DNA of 48,678 nucleotides from Bacillota bacterium (GTDB lineage Bacteria > Bacillota_I > Bacilli_A > ML615J-28 > CAG-698). The position numbers were made by a program, and so were the translations under genes. A model generated the notes under the pieces. That model was not told where the DNA came from. It made no database searches and saw nothing but the letters and a program-made list of their open reading frames with translations. The stretch spans positions 1-48,678 of the forward strand of contig JAEYQM010000002.1 of the NCBI GenBank assembly GCA_023410025.1, read 5' to 3'. Positions 9,086 to 17,162 of the stretch are shown here, in pieces (within the stretch, counting starts at the first letter, position 1; every line of letters begins with the position of its first letter).

Positions 9086-9113
9086 ATCCATTTCCCTTTC
9101 TTAGTATGGCCCA

Positions 9114-9144
9114 TAAAAAAATAGACACAGTTATAACTGTGTCT
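9114..9144 (-). terminator. Leader terminator (attenuator) of the uracil permease
   Basis: A perfect 22-nt palindrome (9123-9144, AGACACAGTTATAACTGTGTCT on either strand minus two end bases for length) is followed on the minus strand by A then seven T residues. It lies between promoter and gene, so transcription must read through it for expression. Confidence 0.85.
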
Positions 9145-9175
9145 AAAAAAGAGGCTGATTCATCGAATTTACCTT

Positions 9176-9195
9176 ATTATGCTCACAGTCATAAT
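9176..9195 (-). promoter_or_regulatory. Probable PyrR-binding anti-antiterminator hairpin
   Basis: ATTATG and CATAAT form a 6-bp stem around the loop ACUGUGAG. The loop contains CUGUGA, which fits the CNGNGA apical loop I recall for PyrR sites. The same segment, UUAUGACUGUG, can pair over 11 bp (one G-U) with CACAGUUAUAA in the terminator's 5' arm. The two folds exclude each other. The stem base pairs differ from the classic ARUC/GGYU consensus, so PyrR is an inference. Confidence 0.5.
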
Positions 9196-9217
9196 TTAAA
9201 GGACCTATACTTCCTTT

Positions 9218-9245
9218 ATTATATCACTTGAATATTTAAAGTCAA
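9218..9245 (-). promoter_or_regulatory. Uracil permease promoter
   Basis: TTGACT (9240-9245), a 16-nt spacer and an extended -10 TGATATAAT (TATAAT at 9218-9223) place the transcript start near 9211. This gives a leader of about 120 nt. Confidence 0.75.
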
Positions 9246-9302
9246 GAATTTTTTAAAAATTAAAATTTTATGTAGTATTAAAATAACATAATTTTAATTT
9301 TG

Positions 9303-9311
9303 TGCTATAAT
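9303..9311 (+). promoter_or_regulatory. psuG promoter (extended -10)
   Basis: TGCTATAAT has TATAAT at 9306-9311. No good -35 is visible. AGGAG (9321-9325) follows nine nt before the psuG start. Confidence 0.5.
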
Positions 9312-9333
9312 TTATACAATAGGAGTTGAAAAA

Positions 9334-10245
9334 ATGAACTATTTAATTATTTCTAATGAAGTAAAAAATGCCCTTTTAAACAACGTGGCGGTTGTTGCTT
9401 TAGAGTCAACAATAATTTCTCATGGTATGCCATACCCAGAGAATGTTGCAACAGCTTTAAAATGTGAAGAAATTGTTCGTCAGGAAGGATGTATTCCTGC
9501 AACAATTGCCATAATTAATGGTAAAATTAAAGTAGGCTTATCAAAAGAAGAAATTGATTATATTGGTAAGCAAGGTAAAAATGTTATTAAGACTTCAAAA
9601 AGAGATATTCCTTATATTGTAAGTCAAAAATTAGATGGTGCAACAACGGTTAGTGCAACAATGTTAATCGCTAATCTTGCTGGAATTAAAGTATTTGCTA
9701 CTGGTGGTATTGGTGGCGTTCATCGTGGTGCTGAATATACTTTTGATATAAGTAACGACCTTGAAGAACTAAGTAAAATTGATGTTGCTGTTGTCTGTGC
9801 CGGAGCCAAATCAATTTTAGATCTTGGAAAAACATTAGAATACCTTGAAACTAAAGGTGTTGGTGTAATTGGATACCAAACAGATAATCTTCCTGCCTTC
9901 TACACAAGAAATAGTGGGCTTAAGACTAATTATAGATTAGATACTCCAAAAGAAATTGCTGACTTTTTAAAAGTTAAGTGGCAATTAGGTTTAAATGGTG
10001 GAGTTGTTATTACTAATCCAATCAGTGAAGAATTTTCAATGGATGAAGATACAATAAATAAAGTCATTGAAGATGCTATTAATGAAATGGATAAATTAGG
10101 AATAACTGGAAAAGAAACTACTCCATTCCTTTTAAAAAGAATTTCTGAACTAACACAAGGAAATAGTTTAAAAAGCAATATTGAACTAGTATTTAGCAAT
10201 TGCAGATTAGCAAGTAAAATCGCCAAAGAAATGGTGAGCTCATGA
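9334..10245 (+). CDS. psuG: Pseudouridine-5'-phosphate glycosidase
   Basis: PsuG cleaves the C-C glycosidic bond of pseudouridine 5'-phosphate, giving uracil and ribose 5-phosphate during turnover of modified RNA. The 303-residue protein carries ALESTIISHGMPYPENV at the N-terminus, the ATGGIGGVHRGAE phosphate-binding region, and CAGAKSILDLGKTLEYLET, whose Lys matches the catalytic lysine of the family. GYQTDNLPAFY and NPI segments are also present. The usual partner kinase psuK is not beside it. It overlaps tmcAL by four nt and faces a uracil permease across 248 nt. Both genes deal with free uracil. Confidence 0.93.
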   Translation: MNYLIISNEVKNALLNNVAVVALESTIISHGMPYPENVATALKCEEIVRQEGCIPATIAIINGKIKVGLSKEEIDYIGKQGKNVIKTSKRDIPYIVSQKLDGATTVSATMLIANLAGIKVFATGGIGGVHRGAEYTFDISNDLEELSKIDVAVVCAGAKSILDLGKTLEYLETKGVGVIGYQTDNLPAFYTRNSGLKTNYRLDTPKEIADFLKVKWQLGLNGGVVITNPISEEFSMDEDTINKVIEDAINEMDKLGITGKETTPFLLKRISELTQGNSLKSNIELVFSNCRLASKIAKEMVSS

Positions 10246-11402
10246 AAGTTCTTGGTTTAGTTTTAGAATTAAACCCATTTCATAACGGCCATGAATATTT
10301 TATTAATGAAGCTAAAAATAAAGTTAACCCCGATTTAACAATAGCCGTAATATCTTCAAGTTTCGCAATGCGTGGAGAAGCAATGGTGATGGATAAATGG
10401 GAAAAAGCCAAAATATGCTTACAATATGGAATTGATATGGTTTTAGAATTACCATTTTTAGGAGCAGTAAACAGTGCTGACTACTTCTGCTACAATGCTA
10501 TTAAAATACTAACTGATTTTAATATTACTGATTTAGCTTTTGGTGTTGAATTTGATAATCCTGAAAAGATTATTAAAATGAAAGAAATGACTAAAAGTAA
10601 AGTATTTGATGGTCTTGTGAAAAAGTATATTGATGAAGGAAATTCATATGGGGGAAGTAATCTAAAAGCCTTAAAAGAGTTGTCAGATGACGAAGAGATA
10701 ATTAATAATTTTAGTCTTCCTAATAATACACTAGCAATTGGTTATCTAAATGCAATTGATGTATTAAACAAAGACATTAATATTACCTTTATTAAAAGAA
10801 TAGCAAATAATTACTATGATGAAGATATTACCGATAGTAAAATTAATTCAGCTACTTCTCTTCGTAACCTTCTAGAAAATGGAAAAGAGATTGACGAGTA
10901 TATTCCTTATCCAAATTATAATTATCTAAACCCCCTAACAATTAATGATACAATGTTTACTCTTTTAAAATATGTTTTTAATACATCTACACCTGATAAA
11001 CTAAAAAATATTTATGGTATGAGTGAAGGTATTGAAAATAGAATTTTAAGTTTTATCAATGTAGCTAAATCGTATGATGATTTATTGGAACTTGTGAAAA
11101 CAAAAAGATATTCAAAAAATCGTATAAGAAGATTGTTTTTATATTCTTTAATGAATATTGACAAGGAACATGAAAATAAATATCACAATTATTTAAGAAT
11201 TCTTTCAATGAATCAAAAAGGAAAAAATTATCTTAGAAAATTAGATAAAAATATAAAAGCATCAATTATAACAACCTTTAAAAATCAAAATAATTATTTA
11301 GTGGATATTGAACTTAGAGCTAGCAAATTATATGGTTTATTAATAAATAAGCCTAATATTTACTTAAACGAATTCAATGTGCCATATATAGGAGATAAAT
11401 AA
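10242..11402 (+). CDS. tmcAL: tRNA(Met) cytidine acetate ligase (YlbM family)
   Basis: TmcAL makes N4-acetylcytidine at the wobble position of elongator tRNA-Met, activating acetate with ATP. The N-terminus GLVLELNPFHNGHEYF carries the nucleotidyltransferase HxGH motif at residues 14-17, and SSSFAMRGE and DMVLELPF follow as in the family. At 386 residues it is close to the usual 400. The start ATG overlaps the psuG stop (ATGA), and mrp follows after one nt. This groups it with RNA metabolism genes. Confidence 0.92.
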   Translation: MKVLGLVLELNPFHNGHEYFINEAKNKVNPDLTIAVISSSFAMRGEAMVMDKWEKAKICLQYGIDMVLELPFLGAVNSADYFCYNAIKILTDFNITDLAFGVEFDNPEKIIKMKEMTKSKVFDGLVKKYIDEGNSYGGSNLKALKELSDDEEIINNFSLPNNTLAIGYLNAIDVLNKDINITFIKRIANNYYDEDITDSKINSATSLRNLLENGKEIDEYIPYPNYNYLNPLTINDTMFTLLKYVFNTSTPDKLKNIYGMSEGIENRILSFINVAKSYDDLLELVKTKRYSKNRIRRLFLYSLMNIDKEHENKYHNYLRILSMNQKGKNYLRKLDKNIKASIITTFKNQNNYLVDIELRASKLYGLLINKPNIYLNEFNVPYIGDK

Positions 11403-11403
11403 A

Positions 11404-12390
11404 ATGAATACAAAAGAAATACGTGAACGACTAGAACCAATAGTTGATATTTCAACAGGTAAAACCTTAGGTGAGTCAAAAGCGATTAAACATATAGGGA
11501 TTGACGATGAACGTGAAATTGTCGTTTTACTAATATCTATTGGAGAACTTGGTGGACCAGCTGAAAAGAAAATCCGCCATGAAATCGCCAAAATCTTAAA
11601 GATCGATATGAAATTTAAGGGTGTAAAATTCTCATTTGAAGAAAACAAGAAAATTATTGGCAATAATGTAAAATTTATTATTGTAAGTAGTGGTAAAGGT
11701 GGAGTTGGTAAATCAGTTGTTGCAGCCAATCTAGCTGTTGCCTTGGTAAGAGCAGGTAAAAAGGTTGGATTAATAGATGCTGATATCTATAACCCATCAA
11801 TTCCTGATGCCATGGAAATTGCAACTACAACTCCAGAAGTAACAGAAAACGATAAAATTGTTCCATTTAGAAAATTTGGAGTTGAAGTAATGTCTACAGA
11901 ATTCTTTGCTGATAGAGGAAGACCTATTATGTGGAGAGGTTCACAATTAAATACATTACTTAATAACTACTTTACACAAGTTGCTTGGGATAGAAATTTA
12001 GATTACATGATAATTGATGCTCCAACAGGAACTGGAGATATAATGCTTGATTTAAAAAATATTTCACCAAATGCAGAATATTTATTAGTTACAACTCCCC
12101 ACACTCTTGTAAGCCATATGGTTACAAAAGCTGGTGCTGGCGCTAAAGAATTAAATCACAATATTATTGGTATAATAGAAAACATGGCTTACTACCTTGA
12201 TCCAAAAACAAATGAAAAAGTTGAATTGTTTGGAAATGGTGGAGGTGAAAATGTTGCAAGAATGTTGGATACTGAAGTATTAGCATCAATTCCATTTGCA
12301 ACACCAACTCATAATTTTACAGTATATGAATCAGATGAATTAGCTGGCAAAATATTTGATGATTTAGCCGCGTTGCTTGTTATAAGATAA
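11404..12390 (+). CDS. Mrp/NBP35-type P-loop ATPase
   Basis: This is a 328-residue Mrp-family protein. An N-terminal MIP18-like domain (about residues 1-80) is followed by a deviant Walker A SSGKGGVGKS near 95-104, LIDADIYNPS, and the TGTGD segment. Members carry Fe-S clusters to apoproteins, or in some Bacilli (SalA) act as regulators. The ENMxY segment that normally continues with CxxC reads ENMAYYLDPKTNEK, so both bridging cysteines are absent. I believe the SalA branch shares this loss but cannot check it. It is the last gene of the psuG operon, with a strong terminator behind it. Confidence 0.88.
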   Translation: MNTKEIRERLEPIVDISTGKTLGESKAIKHIGIDDEREIVVLLISIGELGGPAEKKIRHEIAKILKIDMKFKGVKFSFEENKKIIGNNVKFIIVSSGKGGVGKSVVAANLAVALVRAGKKVGLIDADIYNPSIPDAMEIATTTPEVTENDKIVPFRKFGVEVMSTEFFADRGRPIMWRGSQLNTLLNNYFTQVAWDRNLDYMIIDAPTGTGDIMLDLKNISPNAEYLLVTTPHTLVSHMVTKAGAGAKELNHNIIGIIENMAYYLDPKTNEKVELFGNGGGENVARMLDTEVLASIPFATPTHNFTVYESDELAGKIFDDLAALLVIR

Positions 12391-12396
12391 AAAAAA

Positions 12397-12424
12397 TGGG
12401 AACTTTTTAGGTTCCCAGTTTTTT
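12397..12424. terminator. Bidirectional intrinsic terminator
   Basis: TGGGAAC (12397-12403) and GTTCCCA (12411-12417) are flanked by an A-run and a T-run, so the hairpin serves mrp on the plus strand and the peptidase transcript on the minus strand. Confidence 0.88.
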
Positions 12425-12456
12425 ATTTAGAACATTTAGTCCTAGATCATGTAAAG

Positions 12457-12485
12457 ATTTCCCTCCTATCGGATTAGATTAATCC
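12457..12485 (-). other. Orphan ribosome-site-like element in a 3' region
   Basis: Minus strand: a GGATTA/TAATCC hairpin (12471-12485), then GGAGGGAAAT, then ATG ATC TAG, a two-codon frame. It lies between the peptidase stop and the terminator. GAGGGAAAT is a perfect 9-nt complement of a loop in the small RNA at 33495-33632. No gene of useful length follows. Confidence 0.35.
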
Positions 12486-12517
12486 TTACAATAATATTAT
12501 GTACAAATTATTTTATA

Positions 12518-13567
12518 TTATTCATTTTTTATTAATAAATCTTCAAATAAATCTTTATAATCATTAATACTATCAACAGTTTTTATATAGCCTTTAAGTT
12601 TATCACTATATAACATAGAATTAAGAATAGCTTCTTCAGTTGCTTCAACTACAGCTCTAAACAAAATATTTATATAATCTTCATTTAAAATTTTAAAATT
12701 ATTAAAAGGATTATCATTAAAATGCTTAACAATATTACCAGTTGAAAAACCAACAAATATGTCACCACTTCCATGACCAACATATGAACCAGTTTTTCCA
12801 ATACCAATACTAGCTCTTTTAACAACCCTTTTTAAACTATTTGTATCAAGGGGAACATCAGTTGCAATAACAACAATGATTGATCCTTTATCTTCTTCAG
12901 TATTTTTAATCATCTCAATATCTTTACCAATATGACGACCATTAAATACTAAGTCTTTGCCGCTTGAATGACCAAAATTAGTATTTACCAAAACGCCTAA
13001 AGTAAACTTTTCATTATTTATATTAAAAACACGTGATGAAGATCCAATGCCACCTTTTAATCCATGACAAACCATTCCACTACCAGCACCAACACTACCA
13101 TCTTCATAGTCAGAACTTGCGTTATTTATGGCTTTAAAAACGTCATCTTTAGTAATTACCATCTTACGAATATTATTTAATCTACTATCATTACACTCAA
13201 GCACAACTGAATTTACAGTCCCTGTAGTTATACCAATCTCTTCATTCTTATCAAGCGAATAGCGAACAGATGCATCAACTACACTTCCAACACTTAAAGT
13301 ATTAGTAAGAAGGATTGGTGATTCAATATGACCTAATTCATCAATTTGAATTAATCCAGCTGATTTTCCAAAACCATTAAATACATATGATGCTGCAACT
13401 ACTTTATCTCTAAATAAATTTCCTTTGTGTGGCATAATAGCTGTAACACCAGTATTTATACCGCCATCATGAATTGTAAAGTGTCCTACACAAACACCAT
13501 CAACATCAGTAATACTATTTCTTGGACCTGTTTCCATTATTCCTATTTTTACTAATCTTTTTTTCAT
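12518..13567 (-). CDS. P1 family (DmpA-like) aminopeptidase/amidase
   Basis: This is a self-processing N-terminal nucleophile hydrolase of the S58/DmpA family, which removes N-terminal residues or opens small amides. The expected cleavage is at the Gly-Ser before SIIVVIATDVPL (Gly232-Ser233 counted from the TTG at 13579; four less from the ATG used here), making the Ser the new N-terminus of the beta chain. GAGSGMVCHGLKGGIGSSSR and GKTGSYVGHGSGD are hallmark segments. No signal peptide is seen, so it should be cytoplasmic. The ATG at 13567 follows GAGGGA; the upstream TTG is part of that site and is rejected. It appears to stand alone. The physiological substrate is unknown. Confidence 0.88.
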   Translation of the reverse strand: MKKRLVKIGIMETGPRNSITDVDGVCVGHFTIHDGGINTGVTAIMPHKGNLFRDKVVAASYVFNGFGKSAGLIQIDELGHIESPILLTNTLSVGSVVDASVRYSLDKNEEIGITTGTVNSVVLECNDSRLNNIRKMVITKDDVFKAINNASSDYEDGSVGAGSGMVCHGLKGGIGSSSRVFNINNEKFTLGVLVNTNFGHSSGKDLVFNGRHIGKDIEMIKNTEEDKGSIIVVIATDVPLDTNSLKRVVKRASIGIGKTGSYVGHGSGDIFVGFSTGNIVKHFNDNPFNNFKILNEDYINILFRAVVEATEEAILNSMLYSDKLKGYIKTVDSINDYKDLFEDLLIKNE

Positions 13568-13592
13568 ATTATCCCTCAATTAAATATTATAA

Positions 13593-13623
13593 TTAAAATC
13601 CGTATTCAAATAGAATACGGATT
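13593..13623 (-). terminator. Terminator after the alaS-ruvX-DUF1292 operon
   Basis: AATCCGTATTC (13597-13607) and GAATACGGATT (13613-13623) form an 11-bp stem with a 5-nt loop. TTTTAATT follows on the minus strand. Confidence 0.75.
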
Positions 13624-13633
13624 ATTTTATTAA

Positions 13634-14011
13634 TTAGCAATCGCAATCTTCATCATTACAATCGCAATCGTCTTCACAATCACAATCTTCATCTTCGCAG
13701 CCGCATCCGCAACCACAACCTTCATGATCATGTCCACAATCGCAATCATCGCCAGCAAATGTATTTAATGTGTCTTCAATTAAAGCCCATTCTTCATCTG
13801 TTTCGATTTCGTTTAATTCACCAACTGTTCCATCTTCTGCTGGAATAAATGATGCTGCCATAACTTCTATATCTTCTTCGTTTTCATCGCCAACTGGATA
13901 GAATAGAACATAGCTCTTATTAAATTCGTCTGAATCAAAAGTAAATAGAATTTCGCAAAGAACTTCATTTCCATTCTCATCGATATAAACTAATTTGTTT
14001 TCTTTTTCCAT
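13634..14011 (-). CDS. DUF1292 (YrzB-like) protein with Cys-rich acidic tail
   Basis: Residues 1-85 form a DUF1292 domain (YIDENGNEVLCEILFTF, with a typical FYPVGDE segment), the small protein of unknown function that sits downstream of alaS and ruvX in many Firmicutes. Here it is extended by a tail (89-125) made almost entirely of Cys, Asp, Glu and Gly. Twelve cysteines fall in 36 residues, mostly as CDC, CGC or DCDC, with two histidines. That composition is typical of metal-binding segments. The tail is in frame, and no repeat-expansion artefact is obvious. The spacing to ruvX is 18 nt. The role of both domain and tail is unknown. Confidence 0.85.
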   Translation of the reverse strand: MEKENKLVYIDENGNEVLCEILFTFDSDEFNKSYVLFYPVGDENEEDIEVMAASFIPAEDGTVGELNEIETDEEWALIEDTLNTFAGDDCDCGHDHEGCGCGCGCEDEDCDCEDDCDCNDEDCDC

Positions 14012-14029
14012 AATAAATCTCCTTTATTT

Positions 14030-14452
14030 TTAATATTTTGGAATTGAATCTAAATGTGTTTGAAGAATAATGGTAGCTGCAAGTTTATCAACATTGTTTT
14101 TTCTCTTGTTACGACTAATGTCAGCACTAAGCATAACTTGATTTGCCATTCTTGATGTTAAACGTTCATCAATCATTACTACTTCAATATTTAATTCTTT
14201 TTCTAGCATTTCTTTAAAGTCCAAGCAATATTGTGCTTGAAATCCAATTGAGCCATCCATGTTTTTTGGAAGACCCAAAACGACTCTCTTTGCAGAATGT
14301 TCAGCCACTAATATTTTAACACATTCTAATGCATCTTGCAAACTATTTGTGTTAATTTTAAAAGTACCAACTGGGTTTGCTATAATCCCTAAATAATCAC
14401 TTACAGCAACACCTAAAGTTTTACTTCCTAAATCTAATCCTAAAATTTTCAT
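14030..14452 (-). CDS. ruvX: RuvX/YqgF RNase H-fold nuclease
   Basis: This 140-residue protein has the RNase H-like fold. GLDLGSKTLGVAVSD is at the N-terminus, VVLGLPKNMDGS is central, and IDERLTS plus VDKLAATIIL carry the remaining acidic residues. The family is called a putative Holliday junction resolvase, and YqgF proteins also act in 16S pre-rRNA 5' end processing. It overlaps alaS by four nt (ATGA) and precedes the DUF1292 gene, the standard Firmicute order. No unusual features are seen. Confidence 0.93.
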   Translation of the reverse strand: MKILGLDLGSKTLGVAVSDYLGIIANPVGTFKINTNSLQDALECVKILVAEHSAKRVVLGLPKNMDGSIGFQAQYCLDFKEMLEKELNIEVVMIDERLTSRMANQVMLSADISRNKRKNNVDKLAATIILQTHLDSIPKY

Positions 14453-17142
14453 AAACTTCTCTTTACCTCATTTAGGACTAATTCTAGAGCTTCATCAACC
14501 TTAGAAATATCCTTTCCTCCTGCTTGCGCAAAATCGTTTCTACCACCGCCGTTACCGCTAGTAGTAACAGCAGCAAGTTTTACAAGATTACCGGCATGTA
14601 ACTTGCTTATTTTATTCTTGCATAAAAATACGACTTTGTCACTAATAATGGCCATAAAAATTAAACTATTTGGTAAATGATCAGTAAGTCTATCAACTAA
14701 TTCTTTTGCTGAATCAATATTTAAATCATTCTCTTTAATAATAACAATATTATTATTATCAATTTTAATAACATCATTAATATATTTATCCATATTTAAT
14801 GAATTCTTTTCTAACATTAATTTATTAAATGTCTTTTCTAATTCTTTAGAATTATTTCTTAAAATTTCAAGTTCATTTCTTCTATTTAAAACTAATTGAT
14901 ATGATTCAACAATAGGACTTAATTCAAAATTATTAAATTCTAAATTAATTCCATTTTCTTTGGCTTTAGAAACAATATTATTAATCTTTTCTAGGTTGTT
15001 ATTAATATCATGATGAATATTTTCTAATGTCTTTTCTAATTCTGAAATAATATTTGAACCAGTTGAAGCTTCAACTCTAAAAATTCCAGAACCTTTTGTT
15101 TCAATAGATAGTATTGCAAATTTTTCAATGTCTTTTGTATTCTTTACATGAGTTCCACCACATAATTCACGGCTAAAGTCCATATCAACTACTCTTACAA
15201 TATCACCATATTTTTCACCAAAAACAGCCTGAACATTTAATTTTTTAGCATCAGCAATTGGCATTTCTTTAATATTTACAACATTACCTTTTTTAATTTC
15301 TTCATTTACTAATGCTTCAATTTTTAAAATTTCTTCACTTGTTAATGGATTAAAATTATTAAAGTCAAATCTTAAGAAGTTATTAGAAACAAATGAACCT
15401 TGTTGTACTACATGACTTCCAATTACTTTACGCAATGATTCATTTAAAAGGTGAGTTGCTGAATGGTTTTTCATAACATCATTTCTAAATTCTTCATCTA
15501 CTTCAAGTCTTACAATGCTATCTACACTTAATTTATCTTCATTCATATTAACAATTGATCCATGTTGACCATTTGGGAGTTTAAATGTATTTAAAACTCT
15601 ATAATTCTTGTTATTAATTGCAAGAACCCCAATATCACCAATTTGTCCACCACTTTCACCATAGAAAGGTGTTTGATCAAATACAACAATTACTTCACCA
15701 TTTGCACTATCAACTAAAGAACCATCTTTAAAAATACCAACTACTTTACTATTTGATTCTAAATCAGTGTAACCAACAAATTTAGATTCCTTCGTAAATT
15801 TCATCATTGCTTCATTTTGAGTATTCATTGATTCATTACTATTTCTAGCTTCTCTAGCACGTTTACGTTGTAACTGTAATAGTTCTGTAAATCCTTTTTC
15901 ATCAACTGTGAATCCATGTTCACTTGCAACTTCTACTGTTAATTCAAATGGGAATCCAAATGTATCATATAGTAGGAAGGCAACTTCTTTTTCAATAACT
16001 TTTGAATCAGTTAAATTGATATAATCTAATAATTTCTTTTCACCAGATTCTAGAGTATTTAAAAACTTTTCTTCTTCAATCTTAATTTGTTTAGTTACTA
16101 ATTCTTGTTTACCAACTAGATAAGGATAAAAATCCATCATGTTTTCAACAACTACCCCAACTAATTTATATAAGAATGGTTCATTCATTCCTAGTTTTTT
16201 ACCAAATCTTACAGCACGACGCAATAATCTTCTTAATACATAGCCTCTTCCTTCATTAGAGAAAGTTGCACCATCACTTAATGCAAATACTACACTTCTT
16301 GTATGATCAGCAATAACTTTAAATGCCATTTGTCCATCATACTTAACACCAACAATTTCACTTGTCTTATCAATGATTGGCATAAATAAATCTGTTTCGT
16401 AATTTGTTTTAGTTCCTTGTATAACACAAGCCATTCTCTCAAGACCCATACCAGTATCAATATTCTTATTTGGTAATTCTTTATATTTATCCCTTGGAAC
16501 TCCTGGTTTTGAGTTAAATTGACTAAATACAATATTCCAAATTTCAATATATCTTTCGTTTGGTAAATCTTCTTCTAAAAGTTTAATCCCTAATCCTTCT
16601 GGATCATATGTTTCTCCTCTATCAAAGAAAATTTCTGTATCTGGTCCACATGGTCCTTCACCAATTTCCCAAAAGTTATCTTCTAATCTAATAATATGAC
16701 TTGGATCAACTCCTAATGAAATCCATTTATTAATCGTATCTATATCACTTGGATATACAGTAAAATATAATTTATCTAAACTAAAATCAAACCATTTAGG
16801 GCTTGTTAGAATTTCAATAGCAAATTCTAAGGCTTCATTTCTAAAATAATCACCAATTGAGAAATTACCTAACATTTCAAAAAATGTATGGTGTCTTGCT
16901 GTTCTACCTACATTTTCAATATCATTTGTTCTAATTGATTTTTGAGCGTTTGTTAATCTTTTGTTTTTTGGGATTTCTGTTCCATCAAAATATTTTTTAA
17001 GTGGTGCAACTCCAGCATTAATCCAAAGCAGTGTAGGATCGTTTATTGGTATAAGTGGTGCTGATTCAACAACTTCATGACCTTTTGATGAAAAAAAGTC
17101 TAACCACATTTTTCTTATTTCTTTACCTTTTAAATATTTCAT
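14449..17142 (-). CDS. alaS: Alanyl-tRNA synthetase
   Basis: AlaRS attaches alanine to tRNA-Ala and clears mischarged Ser/Gly through its editing domain. The 897-residue chain has the class II catalytic domain at the N-terminus (TNAQKSIRTNDIENVG, HHTFFEMLGNFSIGDYF), the editing zinc ligands HSATH near residue 560 and CGGTH near 659, and the C-terminal C-Ala domain with GNGGGRNDFAQAGG. All key motifs are intact and the length is normal. Translation starts at 17142 behind GAAGGAGAAG. A T-box leader controls it, so expression should rise when tRNA-Ala is uncharged. Confidence 0.97.
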   Translation of the reverse strand: MKYLKGKEIRKMWLDFFSSKGHEVVESAPLIPINDPTLLWINAGVAPLKKYFDGTEIPKNKRLTNAQKSIRTNDIENVGRTARHHTFFEMLGNFSIGDYFRNEALEFAIEILTSPKWFDFSLDKLYFTVYPSDIDTINKWISLGVDPSHIIRLEDNFWEIGEGPCGPDTEIFFDRGETYDPEGLGIKLLEEDLPNERYIEIWNIVFSQFNSKPGVPRDKYKELPNKNIDTGMGLERMACVIQGTKTNYETDLFMPIIDKTSEIVGVKYDGQMAFKVIADHTRSVVFALSDGATFSNEGRGYVLRRLLRRAVRFGKKLGMNEPFLYKLVGVVVENMMDFYPYLVGKQELVTKQIKIEEEKFLNTLESGEKKLLDYINLTDSKVIEKEVAFLLYDTFGFPFELTVEVASEHGFTVDEKGFTELLQLQRKRAREARNSNESMNTQNEAMMKFTKESKFVGYTDLESNSKVVGIFKDGSLVDSANGEVIVVFDQTPFYGESGGQIGDIGVLAINNKNYRVLNTFKLPNGQHGSIVNMNEDKLSVDSIVRLEVDEEFRNDVMKNHSATHLLNESLRKVIGSHVVQQGSFVSNNFLRFDFNNFNPLTSEEILKIEALVNEEIKKGNVVNIKEMPIADAKKLNVQAVFGEKYGDIVRVVDMDFSRELCGGTHVKNTKDIEKFAILSIETKGSGIFRVEASTGSNIISELEKTLENIHHDINNNLEKINNIVSKAKENGINLEFNNFELSPIVESYQLVLNRRNELEILRNNSKELEKTFNKLMLEKNSLNMDKYINDVIKIDNNNIVIIKENDLNIDSAKELVDRLTDHLPNSLIFMAIISDKVVFLCKNKISKLHAGNLVKLAAVTTSGNGGGRNDFAQAGGKDISKVDEALELVLNEVKRSL

Positions 17143-17162
17143 TTTTTCTTCTCCTTCTTATA

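Noticed and set aside
9123..9144. Palindrome considered as a terminator for a plus-strand transcript
   Set aside because: The T-run is only on the minus strand; on the plus strand the stem is followed by A residues.
9105..9211. Purine, preQ1 or guanidine riboswitch upstream of the uracil permease
   Set aside because: None of the conserved core bases of these classes is present; the PyrR-type attenuator fits better.
16290..16547. 85-codon frame within alaS
   Set aside because: Out of frame inside an intact AlaRS catalytic domain, on the same strand, without a ribosome site.
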